DNA of 64,000 nucleotides from Syncephalis fuscata (Eukaryota; Zoopagomycota; Zoopagomycetes; Zoopagales; Piptocephalidaceae). Below, piece by piece: positions 11,432 through 23,982 of the stretch. Below the pieces are notes generated by a model, which saw only the letters and a list, made by a program, of their open reading frames with translations, was not told the origin of the DNA and searched no databases. Position numbers and translations under genes: made by a program. The stretch covers positions 682,001 to 746,000 of the forward strand of contig JAHLTZ010000006.1 in NCBI GenBank assembly GCA_025786725.1, in the 5' to 3' direction. Position 1 is the stretch's first letter. Each line of letters opens with the position of its first letter.

Positions 11432-12950
11432 AAGGTAAGAACTCACTAATGATTATACAAACCATAATACTAACCATCTATGTACTTAGCTGTTTCATTT
11501 CGTCTATTCATTGCTTTGTTTGCGTGTTATCAATAAATAATGTAAATGCTCTTTTATTTAGTATATAAATTATTGCTCTATCTTCTATAATGCGGTGAGA
11601 ATTGGTATGTTTTATTTTAATGGTTTTTGGTGTCAAATGACTTTTATTCTTTTAATACATTCGCCATTATACTGAATATATGTTCTATAATAATGAGTAG
11701 TTTTGGGGGTAAATAACTTTTATTCTTGATGCATTTATTCATTTACTATTAATCTGTTCTATGATGTACTGACATGTTGGGTAGATTGACTTTTATTATT
11801 TCACACTCCATTTATTAATGAATTAAACTCGCTGTTTATAAATATTGACTGACAGGTTTACATCTCACAATCTACGTCATCACACTTCCTTTCTCTTTCT
11901 TTACACTTGATAGCATATATCCATTGCATATACTTGTACACTCTATATGTATTATATAGATAGTGTCAGTAGTTGACTGACTACTAGTTATGTGCAAACA
12001 CCTTCTACACTATGTACTTGCATTGCTCTTTTGTAATCTGACCTTTTTTGCAAATCACTTTCCTTGCTCTGATCGTTGCTTTTGGCAGCTTTATTGACAC
12101 GGTAAGTGCATTCCTGGCTTGTTTTATGTTATTTTGAGCATATGCTGTGAAGTCTCGTTGTATACCTTGTTTATGCTATGGATCATTGCAAATTACGCTA
12201 TTGTATATGCACAACTGCCAGTACGACGAATGTAGCGACCATATGCTGCCAAAGCTACTGTATGCCTTGATTTGCTATAGATGGCCACTATAGATTGTGC
12301 TGGTAATAGCATATACAGTAGCGACAGTAGTAGATTGCACTGTATGGTACTGAAATGTTATTCAGTGGCCGTACTAAAAGTGCAATCTACTACTACTTCT
12401 AAAACGACTGCAGCGGTGATCTATGGCAAACCAAAGCATGCAGTGAGTTTAGTAGCATGATGATTGTACTGCTATGCACCAATAACTTCCCAAAGATAGA
12501 ATAATATATGTTAGTCTGAGTATATAATAAAAATCTATATGTATACTGAATATATGCATACTGGATAATGAATCTACAACGATAAGTATTTGATGATTGA
12601 TGTCACTCACCACCCATCATCATGTTCAATAGATTGATGTTATTAAATGCAGCCATTTGACCACCGGATCATGTTAAATGACAATAAATAAGACAGTAAT
12701 AAATAAATCATTGGCACTATTATTAAAATAGTTGGTGTAGATGCAGTATTGAATGTAGCTACTTGTAATCTAGCTATTCAAGTATCAGTGACTTTAATTG
12801 AATACATGTACCAGTATTTTAGTTTTATTAAACAGAATAAGCACAACTTTAGACAAACTAGTAATGGAGTCACAGTGTTATGTCGATTCAGCAAACACCT
12901 CATGCGCTTCTTTATTAAATCTACCATTTCAATGTAATATATGTGTAATG
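11432..12950. other. 3' region of kinase 1 and spacer
   Basis: Starts with a probable 3'-UTR intron (donor GTAAGA after the stop, acceptor CTTAG near 11489). The block 11639-12152 is nearly identical to 17663-18175. It contains a short hydrophobic open segment (about 12050-12108, LALIVAFGSFIDT) ending at a GTAAGT donor. No in-frame ATG precedes that segment in either copy, so I do not call a gene. The remainder shows nothing definite. Confidence 0.45.
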
Positions 12951-13240
12951 CCCACCACCTCCCTCTTTATTACCACCACTTCAATCAAACCAAAGCATTT
13001 AGCAGATGCGCAATAGCAATGCCAGTTAGTGTTGGGTAATATAAACCAGATAAGTATATGTCCCATTTAGAATCCAGCCCAAACAATAGTACCAACGACA
13101 GTATACAGTATTGTTGTCGATGCTTGTGCCAACGAATTCTATAGTTGGTATTGTAAGTTGCATGCAAAATATTTGTGCCCGATAACAAATGCAGTTCAGA
13201 TATACTTGTTGATCCAGCGCCAATGGTTGAATAGCTATAA
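12950..13240 (+). pseudogene. Frameshifted second copy of the small Cys ORF
   Basis: Matches the 3' half of the ORF at 6445-6831. VVDACANE and SWYCKLH are recognisable in one frame and DNKCSSDILVDPAPMVE in another, separated by a 1-base deletion near 13170. The 5' half is not open. Interpreted as a decayed duplicate. Confidence 0.5.
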
Positions 13241-15237
13241 TAAAAGTGCGTTAGTATTGTTTAGTAGTAATAAGCACCTACATCTAGTTGATTGTTCCTT
13301 GCGTATAGTTTATAGTGTACACGAGTGTAGTTGTTTGTGTATTGTTGTTATTTGTTATACAAATAAACTAGAAATGTTGTTAAAAGTTGCTAAACAAGAT
13401 AGCAGCTAATATAGCAACTATACGTCCACCTGGAGTACCGACAATAATACGACTTGGGCGTAAGTAATATTTGTCGGATGCGTACAGCTCTATATTAGCT
13501 GCTATCTTGATGGCGATGCTGTTCAATAAATGTTATAAGATGTCATGGCAATTCAAGCGTAGCAATAAGCTGCACCAAACTATGGATTCACCCATTTGTA
13601 GTTGGTGTCTAGAGCTGAACACATGAACACCACAACATATTACAACTAAACAGCACGTTTCATATGCTGATGCACTATTAAGGTCTCAATATAGCATTAA
13701 TACCAAGCTTCATTTATAAAATCCCGTGCTAATAACGCTAGCACAGCGCATCATACACTATAGCCTGTTGCCAGGGAACGGGCATTTAAATGATTTGATA
13801 CTAGTGCTATATTACAATTTATAACCTGTGCCCACAAGTAAACAATAGGTGATATATGGATACATCCACCCAGATAAACCACATATCTCATCAATCCAGT
13901 GTGTGATGGCAGTGTTCAGCAAGTTGAACAATACCAACACACCTCCAGCGCGCGTTACAAACAGGTGAGCACTAACATATGGTTACCCATCACAGGTCGC
14001 CGCATCCACATGAGGGGAGCGTGCAGCAATACTGACTTGCTAAACACAGTGCTGCACACCCTGTTATCCCACATGTCTCCGCACTACACTAGTATACAGC
14101 CGCCTATTACGGGCAGCCATATAATTGTTGAGCCAGTATAATACAGCAGTCTGCAAATACTGTATTGCACATTCAACACAGCTCAAAAGCAAGAACACAG
14201 TATATCGTGATCAACCAACAAGGGGACCCCACACCACTGGATGTAACTACTAGATTTAATGCTAACCATTAACAAACGGTTTACAGCACATTAACAACTA
14301 GAAACAGGAGAAGGCGAGATAATGAGCAAAAGTAAGCTCAACACAACCTTATAAACTTCAAAACATATCTACCAATTAGAATAAATAATATTGGTAAATA
14401 GTACGTGGTAGTTGCTCATTGGCGTATTGCACCTGACTGAAACCTTCTAATGTCAGATACCATCTTATCAGTAAATCGGATTATAATCCCTTCCTTGTTT
14501 CCATATTTGCTCACTTTTTGCCTTCCATTTGCCAATCATTTCTGTGCATAATCAGCATATCTACACTGGCTAGTTGAATCAATTGGCCAATGCAACTGAA
14601 ACATCACCTAATCGACCATATCAGCGGTATTTTCCGGCACTAGCGGATACGCCCTTTTTTCAAAATGCTTTTATCATTTTGCACGCCATTAAATTGAATA
14701 ATCCACACACAAATTTATTACTTTATTAGATAAATAAAATGATTTGCCTTTTAAAATATGGTATATCACATAATTAACCAATTGAGTTTTAATGCTTTAA
14801 ATAAAATAAAATAATTTATACGATATTACAAAATACATTAAAGTTAATTGAATGAAAACCGGAATAGATACGTAATCATATTACTTTCAAATGTCTATAT
14901 AAAAACCGGAATAATGTAGCACATGCATGCATGACCAAGTAATTATCTAAAATACCAATAAACATGACAGCTTGCTATACAATTTGTGAACCGTATTGTA
15001 ATATCAACAAATATACTAGGCTATGACAGATGTAGTATTAACATATTTGTAAAATAAAGTGTTATTATAAACAGATTATTTTCATACTGATTGACATTGT
15101 AATACTGTACGTTCGTTTAAATACATGCACGACGCAGTACATTGAGGCTTTTTGTTTTACTTGTTTCTTTATTCAACTTTTAACACGCTCTTTTATTGAA
15201 CAACTGTTTATCGCCTTTTCTTGAAACTCAAAACGCC
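13241..15237. other. Spacer upstream of kinase 2
   Basis: Counterpart of 6832-8887, with scattered substitutions and indels. Degenerate versions of the CCTATTACAGGC elements are present. Only short, non-matching ORFs occur, so it is treated as non-coding promoter and spacer DNA. Confidence 0.5.
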
Positions 15238-17479
15238 ATGAGTTCAACTATTAAAACACTCTCCAATGCTACTCCTACGATTGTTGCTCCTACGCCACAG
15301 CCAGACGCTCCTGCTGCGGCTGTAGCTCCTGCCACATTGCCACAAAATCCTTTAAGGGATGATGGCATGTTTTATTCAAGGCTTCCAGCTTGCTGGGATG
15401 CTTTATCAGAAGAAGAGCGCCAGAGCGCCACTGGCTGGGTTGAGGTGTATGGTATTACATCACAAGGTATGTTAAAGTTATATTAAGTGTATATTCATTT
15501 AAACAATAATTACTTAGAATTTATGTTAACTGCTGATCAAGAATTCCTTGTTGGAGCCAGTCAACACTGGTAAGTGACATCAATGTTCATATACAGCACT
15601 TAATTAACAATATGTCATATGTCAAATAGTGATTATCAACTGGATGCGGACGATATTCCACAGTCTTGTTTTAAAGTATCGGCAGTAAGTGAGCTATATA
15701 CACTGATGAACTAGACTAACCATAAACTAATACAGAACAACGATACTGTTATATGCACAGTAAGTGAATGGCAATTTAATTTTTTTATTACTAATCATTA
15801 GTTTAGAACATCAATGTGCCAAAGCTTATAGGTTAGTTTTTATAAGTAATAGCTAGTAAATTACTAACATTTGATTTAGTCAATAACGCTAGACTAAGCA
15901 GAAATGTTGTAGAGCAACATAACGACAGTTGCTTTATTACAATCCCCGGTTGTAAAAGTAAGTAATAACTATTTATTATTATTATTATTAACCACGAGTT
16001 GTAGCAACCTTTACCGTTCATAAACTCAAACTTACTGGCTCAACACCAATAGAAGATAATATTCAATATGAACGAGTAAGTATATAAATATAGCTAAATA
16101 TTAAAATAACATATTTATTAATATTATAGGTCATTCGCCCACGCTATATCATCCTTAATGGATTTATTGGCGAGTAAGTATTAAAACTAAATGAAACAAC
16201 TGACTGATTAATTTATTGAAATAGTGGCCAATTTGGTATAGTTCGTATTGGACTAGACCGCAACACGTTAGAGCGTGTTGCGGTCAAAATTTCGCCGTGC
16301 AATCGCGGCTATAGAAGCTTCAGAAGAGAGCTTCGCACCTTGAAAGAGGTGGGCGACCATCCACATGTCGTAAAACTGTTAGGGGAGGGAGCCACCGACC
16401 TAAATACGTACTTGTTTATTGAGTACGCAGCAGGCGGTGATCTGGGCAGCTATATTGAGCAGCACTTCCCCCTTCCAGAAATGGAAGTAAAATATATTTT
16501 CAAACAATTGCTTAAGGGAATTAAGGTAAGTATTTTTATAATTTAATAATTAAAACACTAACATTGTATTAGCATTTACATGACAAAGATATCATTCACG
16601 GTGGTAAGTAAGCTTTTATTAATTAATACAATTACTAACTATTATTATTATTAATTAGACATTAAGGTGGTTATTTATTTAACTAATATTATACATCATT
16701 ACTAACAATTAAATAGCCCGAGAATATATTATTGGCGGCACACCATGAGTGGCCCAGAGTCATGCTTACTGACTTTGGGACAGCTCAGGTGGTGGGTTCC
16801 TCGGTGCGGCCCATATTTTGCGGCACCATCCCGTACATGGCGCCAGAAATGGTGCTATGTAGCGACCAGCGGGGTGATATGCTGGAACGCGCTAAAGCGT
16901 TTCCAGCTATTCACCGCCAACTAACATCGCCGCCATTCGATGTTAATGGATATGGTGTATCCATTGACATGTGGAGTTTGGGCGCCACATTATACGCGAT
17001 GTTAACAAGTAAGTACAAATAAAATAAAATAACTATACTAACTATTCTATAATACAATTAGAACAATTTCCCTATGGTCGACCAAGGGATTTCTTTATTT
17101 ATATCAAGACCGTATTTACGGCACAGCTCAATTTTGGGCAAGAAGCAGAACAAATAAGCAATGAAGGTAAGTCAACTACATATTTATTAGCAATAACTAA
17201 CATTGCGCAGCGGTCGATCTAGTGAAGCGTCTACTGGACATCGACAGTAAAACACGCTTCACTGCGGATCAAGCATTAGACCACGACTGGTTTAAGGAAG
17301 AAGTACAAGAAGTAGTGCCAGCGGTAGAAGTAGAAGTTCCGCTGGAAGAAGAAGCACAAGAAGAAGTTGTGCCGGCAACAGAAACAGTACCAGTTGCAGA
17401 AGTGCAACAGCAGCCGGTATCTAAAAAACGGGTGCAGCCAGATCGTCAGGCTCGTCACGGCAAAAAGTATTATAGATAA
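15238..17479 (+). CDS. FHA-like/Chk2-like serine/threonine protein kinase, copy 2
   Basis: Paralogue of the kinase at 8888-11431. First exon 15238-15466, in the same phase as copy 1. The next exons read FLVGASQHCDYQL, DDIPQSCFKVSA and NNDTVICT, which align with the core of an FHA domain. The usual Arg of GR and His of HF are replaced (GA, CF), so phosphothreonine binding is doubtful. The kinase domain begins in exon 16225-16525 (GQFGIV loop, VAVKI). It continues through 16573-16603, an 8-nt exon 16659-16666, an exon from 16717, and two more. The catalytic loop reads HGDIKPENI, with Gly for the usual Arg of HRD. DFG (TDFGTAQ) and the APE motif (YMAPEM) are intact. The C-tail is Glu/Val-rich, then basic, unlike the Thr/Pro tail of copy 1. 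A 3'-UTR intron follows. Confidence 0.8.
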
Positions 17480-18958
17480 AAGGTAAGTAATTACTAACAA
17501 TTAAACAAATCATTATACTAATTATTTAAATACCTAGATGACAGTATATTACTCGCTTATTACTCGTTTGTTTATTTGAACAAATATATTATTTTTTATT
17601 TAGTATATAAATCATCGTTTCATTTTCTATAATGCAATAAAAATAACATGCTTCATTTTAATGACTTTTATTCTTTTAATACATTCGCCATTATACTGAA
17701 TATATGTTCTATAATAATGAGTAGTTTTGGGGGTAAATAACTTTTATTCTTGATGCATTTATTCATTTACTATTAATCTGTTCTATGATGTACTGACATG
17801 TTGGGTAGATTGACTTTTATTATTTCACACTCCATTTATTAATGAATTAAACTCGGCTGTTTATAAATATTGACTGACAGGTTTACATCTCACAATCTAC
17901 GTCATCACACTTCCTTTCTCTTTCTTTACACTTGATAGCATATATCCATTGCATATACTTGTACACTCTATATATACCATCTAAATAGTGTCAGTAGTTG
18001 ACTGACTACTATTTATGTACAAACACTATTTACACTATGTACTTGCATTGCTTTTTGTAATCTAACCTTTTTTGCAAATCACTTTCCTTGCTCTGATCGT
18101 TGCTTTTGGCAGCTTTATTGACACGGTAAGTGCATTCCTGGCTTGTTTTATGTTATTTTGAGCATATGCTGTGAAATCTCACTATATGTTTTATTTTTAT
18201 TATAGATTGCAATTGCAGGTTATCTAACAGCAAATTTGCGAACAGCTACTGTTGAGACTGTGCAGTCTATTATTAGCATGATATGCAGTGGCAATCTATG
18301 GTAAATTAAATTATAAATAACTTTGGCAGCATATAGCCACTACAATAACCGTAATAGCTATACAAGTTGTTACTTCTTCATTTCTTTCTGGTATGTAGTC
18401 ATTAGTGACTCTACAGAACTGCATTGACCTTACCAATATTGTTTTGTTTTTCTGAACCAGCATTATGACTGGCATGAAAATTTATGTTTAGTTGTTATAA
18501 ATTCTCTCATTAGTTGCCTATTAATATACATTTAAAGCAAATACCATCCCTCTAGATTCGTAGGTAAGCAATACTACATTTTATTGAATTTGCATATTAT
18601 TAGCAGACGTAAGCAATGCAACGTAAATAGTCGTTGAAGTGTCCATCGCCCATTGTTTAACAAGAATATAGACAGTTAAAACTATATTGTTGTTATAAAT
18701 GACTGAAAATACCACACAATAAAAGTTTATTTTTTATACATCAATCTATCGTCTATACAGCTATCACTCTATGTGTGCGCTGTTGTATAAATTTAACGAT
18801 AAAATATTACTATTTGTGTCTATATTTGCTTTGGTCTTAAAAATAAATAAATAAAATGATTATTATTCATCAATATACACTAATTACAAATAGTACACGA
18901 TATAGTAAATTTGAATACGTATTGTTTATCCTTAGATTAGCCAATATTACGAGCAATA
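17480..18958. other. 3' region of kinase 2 and spacer to PYC
   Basis: Contains the probable 3'-UTR intron of kinase 2 and the 17663-18175 block shared almost exactly with unit 1. After that block an intron-like GTAAGT...TTATAG (about 18126-18205) leads to a 33-codon open stretch ending near 18302. No start codon supports a gene. The rest is AT-rich. Confidence 0.45.
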
Positions 18959-21900
18959 CTAGTCTTTGACAATATGAGCAATAAGGTCGCCTGCTACCAA
19001 TGAGTCATTTGCTGCAACCAAAATACGTTCAACTCGGCCGGATACTGGAGCAGAAACAACGGTTTCCATCTTCATGGCGCTTAATACACAGATAGGATCA
19101 CCGTCATTAACATGGACGCCCTCTGTATTATATTACAACTGTATCAATAACGGCAATCATAAAATACTATTGATTAACTTACCTTTCACGCGTACTTCAA
19201 CAACAACACCCGACATTGGACAGCCAATATCTCCTGGCTCATTAGCACTGGCCTTTTCGCGCTGTACATGCTCAATCGCTATTGTAATAATGTCAGTCGA
19301 TCATCAATATATAAACATGAATAATGTATTCAACTTACCGGCATTCTTATCATCAATACCAACGACACGGGTCTCACCGTTTAATTCAAAGAATACGTCA
19401 CGTAATCCAGTATGGGAGTTAAGTGGGCCGATGGCTAATAGCTTAATAATAATAATCTTGCCCGGCTCAAGTTCGACTTCAAATTCTTCGTTGATATGTG
19501 GCTTGGCCAAAAAGTATTGCGTTGGCAGTAGAGAAAGATCGCCATACTTTTCAACAACCTCTTGGAATTCATCGTATACTTTAGGATAGAGTGCAGCACT
19601 AATCACATCAACATCACGCACATGTCGTCCATTATGGGCCTTTTCAAGCTTGACTTTTAATGATTCAAAGTCAAATGGCGCCATAGATTCGCCGGGACGA
19701 CCTTCAATAGGTGGCAAGTTTTTAATGATCTATAGACATAGTATATTAGATTAGATTAGCCAAGTGTATACTCATTGATTTGTATAATAAATACTTACAT
19801 TTGAACGAAGTGGTTCAGGGAATCCACCAACTGGCTGGCCCAATTGACCCTGGAAGAATTCAACAACTGAAGTAGGGAACGATAAACTACGTGCTTTCTC
19901 CTTGACTTGCTCAGCTGTCAACTTGTTTGACACCATAAACTGAGCCAAATCACCAACCACCTTAGATGATGGCGTGACCTTAACAATATCACCACAGAGG
20001 TCATTGGCCGCACAGTATGACTTCTTTACTTCTTCCCATTGTTCACCAAGACCAAGAGACTGAGCCTGGAAAAGTAGATTCGTATATTGTCCGCCCGGCA
20101 TTTCATGCTCATAGACACCTGAATCGTTACTCTTTAGTCCAGGATCAAAGCAGCTGTAGAGCATGCGGATCTGTTCCCAATAAGCATTGATAGCCTGTGT
20201 ATCGGCATGTCTAATACCAGTATCAAGGGAGGTGCCTTGCAACGCAGCAACAATTGCTCCCATAGATGGCTGCGATGTTAAACCAGACATGCCTAATTGA
20301 TAAATTAATAAATAACTTATTATATTGTATTACATTCAAGTGACGACTTACTATCAACGGCCACATCAACAACATCGGCGCCAGCTTCGGCAGCAGCCAA
20401 CATACTGGCCACACCTGTACCAGCCGTGTCGTGTGTATGTACATGAATTGGCAAGTCAGGGAACTTTTCACGAATGGCCTTTACTAGCATGGTAGCAGCT
20501 CGTGGTTTTAATAAACCGGCCATATCCTTAATACCCAATACATGAGCACCCTCCTTGACAAGTTGTGCCGTTAAATCAAGATAGTAATCAAGATTGTACT
20601 TTGTCTTTTGTGGATTAGATACATCACCTATAAAACATTAATAATAAGTATAGCAATAGTAATAATTGATTAGTCAAATTAATCATAATTCAAGTGATTA
20701 ACGTACCAGTGTAGCAAATAACTGCTTCAATAACACCGCCTGCTTGTCGTACAGCATCCATACCAAGTTTGAGATTTTCCATATAATTCAAGCTGTCGAA
20801 CACACGGAATACATCAATACCGTATGATCGGGCCTTTTTACAGAATTCATAGGTCACATTATCGGGATAGGATGTGTAGCCGACTGCATTGGCGCCACGT
20901 AGTAACATTTGGAATGGAATGTTTGGGCAAAGTGCACGTAACTTCTTTAGACGATCCCATGGATCTTCATAAAGGAACCGCATAGCTACGTCAAATGTCG
21001 CACCGCCCCACATTTCCATACTAAAGGCATTCTTAAAGGCATGGGAAGAAACGGCAGCTACACGGGCAATGTCAATTGTACGGAGTCGTGTGGCCAGTAA
21101 ACTTTGATGTGCATCACGCCACGTTGTATCCATAATCAATGTACCCGGGTGCTTTCGAATGGCTTGAGCAAATGCTTCAGGTCCATTTTCAAGCAGTATT
21201 TTACGCCAACCTTCTGCGCATGGCTTTGTCGTATCGGGCAAAAGATCATTAGGACCACTGCTGCATGGTGGCGGCAACACAGGGATTCTTAACTTTTCTC
21301 TATAAGTAGGTTCGCCCTATTAATAGCTGATTAATAAGCGGACCATATGTTAATAAAATTAAGCTGCTAGAACCTACCATTTGTCCTTTAATACTGCTAC
21401 CATTGACGGCAAGATCGCCAAGGTAGGCAAGTAAACGCTGGGCACGGTTAAGATTGGGAACAAGGTCGAATAGTTCCGGTGTATCATCGATAAACGTCGT
21501 CCAACAAATACGCTCACGGAATGTTTCGTGCTGAATAAGTTGTTGTAAAAATGAAATGTTGGATTTAACACCACGAATACGAAACTCGGTTAAGGCACGG
21601 AAGACACGGTCTACAGTTGTTGAATAGTCCATGCCACGGCAGGTCAACTTGACCAACAACGAGTCATAGTGTGGCGTGATTATACTGCCGGCAAAGCCAC
21701 TTGCACCATCAAGTCGAACACCTGGACCGCCTGCCGATCGAATATACCTCAATTCGTCCAGTATCTGGCTGGAAGTTTTGCTGCGGATCTTCAGTCGTAA
21801 TACGACATTGAATAGCATAGCCGCGTAGTTGGATTGATTCTTGAGTTAAATTTAATTCAGGCAATGTCACGCCAAAGGCGATTCGCAATTGAGCAGCAAC

Positions 21901-23202
21901 AATATCAATGCCAGTAATTTCCTCTACACACATTATATTAATTCATTGATAACATATCTATATTGTTCACTTTATACCCCTTACCAGTAATGGTATGTTC
22001 CACTTGAATACGTGGATTAATTTCGATGAAATAATGGCGGCCATTTTGGTCAAGTAGAAACTCGGCTGTGCCAGCATTTCGATAATTAACATAACGAGCC
22101 ATTTTAACGGCATCGTCTAGAATGGCTTGGCGTATTTTTTCCTATTAATTATAAATTGTATTGGTGTCTATTAATTAATAAAGCACATCTTTTGGCTTAG
22201 CGTAAATACTATTCTACTTACATCAAGGAATCGAGCTGGAGCAATTTCAACTACTTTTTGATGACGACGTTGAACGGAACAGTCACGTTCAAATAAGTGA
22301 ATTACGTTGCCGGCACTATCGGCCAATAGTTGTACTTCGATATGACGTGGCCGTTCAAGGAATCGCTCAATGAACACAGTACCATCGCCAAATGCGGCCA
22401 GTGCCTCGCTTTGAGCCCGTTCAAATGCATCTGCTAATTCAGACTGGGCATTAACTACACGCATACCGCGACCACCACCGCCCATAGCAGCCTTGATGAT
22501 GATAGGAAAGCCATGTTCGGCACAAAATAACTCGGCTTCCTTTAATGATTTTAGGGGTCCTGGTGTACCTGGAATAACCGGCACACCACACTCGATAGCT
22601 ATTCAAATATCATCAACGTGCAAATTAGTACTTAGTTGGATCTATATCCCGTTGGTGTATTGATAACATAAATATTTCCCATTTCATTAAGCTTTTAAAA
22701 ATAGCCCGGAACACACTTGCCGCTTTCCGTTATCAGGTCCGCAGACCAATCAACGTGCGGCTTGTCATAGCTTCTTACCAATTTGACGAGCTCGTGTTTT
22801 ATCGCCTAGCTTCTCGATGACATCAGCCGGTGGCCCGGCAAATGCAATACCGGCTTGCTCGACCTTTCGTGCAAACTCGGCGTTTTCTGACAGAAAGCCA
22901 TAGCCTGGATGGATAACATCGACGCCCTGTTGCAAGGCAATACGAATAATTTCGTCCTGTGCTAGATAGGCACCTACTGGACTAAGCTCTCCTGGCTTGC
23001 TAATCATGAAGCCGCCATCAGCGTGCGAACGATGTAGCGAAAAGCGATCCTCATAACTGAATATCGCTACAGTGCGCAGACCAATCTCGTGAGCAGACCG
23101 GAAAACGCGTGTGGCAATTTCACCTCGATTTGCAACTAGTACTTTAGAGTTTACGCTAGCACCACTGCTACGTCGACGAATACTTTCCACGGTCGGTTGC
23201 AT
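18959..23202 (-). CDS. PYC: Pyruvate carboxylase (cytosolic type)
   Basis: Biotin enzyme making oxaloacetate from pyruvate and bicarbonate. Ten exons read from splice signals: 23202-22779, 22598-22222, 22141-21985, 21923-21378, 21316-20707, 20627-20352, 20292-19799, 19729-19339, 19278-19183, 19122-18959. Domains in order: biotin carboxylase ([20 protein letters not shown]), carboxyltransferase ([25 protein letters not shown]), and C-terminal biotinyl domain with the biotinylated Lys in AMKME. There is no presequence, as in other fungal PYCs. Oddity: within exon 4 the frame changes by one base near 21740-21746 (GRIEVY to RSAGGPG), with no room for an intron. The rest of the gene is intact, so an assembly error or a recent mutation is possible. 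Confidence 0.95.
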
Positions 23203-23982
23203 GTTAATGGCGCGCGTTATTCCTGAGATAGACGGACTAGACCAAGCTAATGGTAAAAGACAATCCTTATTAGTAACCGTGGCTATTATGCAGGCTAAAG
23301 AGTCGCTACAAGAAAGTAGAGACCGCTATATACCACGTTGAAAGAGTAGAGAAGAGATGAAGGAATACAAGTAGTGGTAGAGAAGAGATAGCGGTTGAAA
23401 CGGGTGGTTTAGAAAGTAAAGAGAAAAGAAGCAGTAACAAGCCTTCTAGACGTGGCAATATATTGTATCATGTGACCATGACGTTGCCATGATTGAATCC
23501 AAGTTGTTCCAGCTAATTTATATTAGCTAAATACAACTTATTGACAACTAACTGATTAATGATAATATATAATATATAATCAAGTTGGTGAAGCTACTAT
23601 TGATTAAATCTTATTACTAATTACAAGTTTGAGTAGATGGGAATTTTATTAGGTGCAGCTATTTAATATTACTCCAAATCTATTGTGATGATTTAAATTC
23701 TCTTTTATAATACATATAAACATGTACAGTATATCTATGTAATTTATAAGCTATAGAATCTATTTATTAGCTTAGTATCATACTTTATTGATACTTTTAA
23801 ATAAAACTAGCAAATATATATGGATTAATTTGCATTATTGCTATTACCAAATGCATGTTAAAATGCAGTGCACAATTAAAATTACAGATTTTGGCCAATT
23901 AAAAGATTTCATCGATCTCACCTGCCTTTCTTTCAATTGTCTACACTTTTACTCTTGTTTGATACACATAGTCTATCTAGCA
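23203..23982. other. Divergent intergenic region PYC / WRS1
   Basis: Shared 5' region of two divergently transcribed genes. It has purine-rich stretches near PYC (23320-23450) and AT-rich DNA toward WRS1. No other feature was recognised. Confidence 0.5.

Larger units (their letters stand above)
6600..18180. repeat. Tandem segmental duplication (two ~6.3-kb units)
   Basis: Unit 1 (about 6.6-12.15 kb) and unit 2 (about 12.95-18.18 kb) match in order: the small Cys ORF, a conserved spacer, a block of short palindromic repeats, a kinase gene and a 3' block. The offset is about 6.4 kb at the left and 6.0 kb at the right, because the kinase tails differ in length. Identity is uneven: spacers and kinase exons are clearly diverged, while the terminal blocks (11639-12152 and 17663-18175) are almost identical. 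Confidence 0.85.

Noticed and set aside
12050-12110. Signal-peptide-like exon (LALIVAFGSFIDT) after each kinase
   Set aside because: No in-frame ATG in either copy and stop codons just upstream; mentioned only as part of the conserved block.
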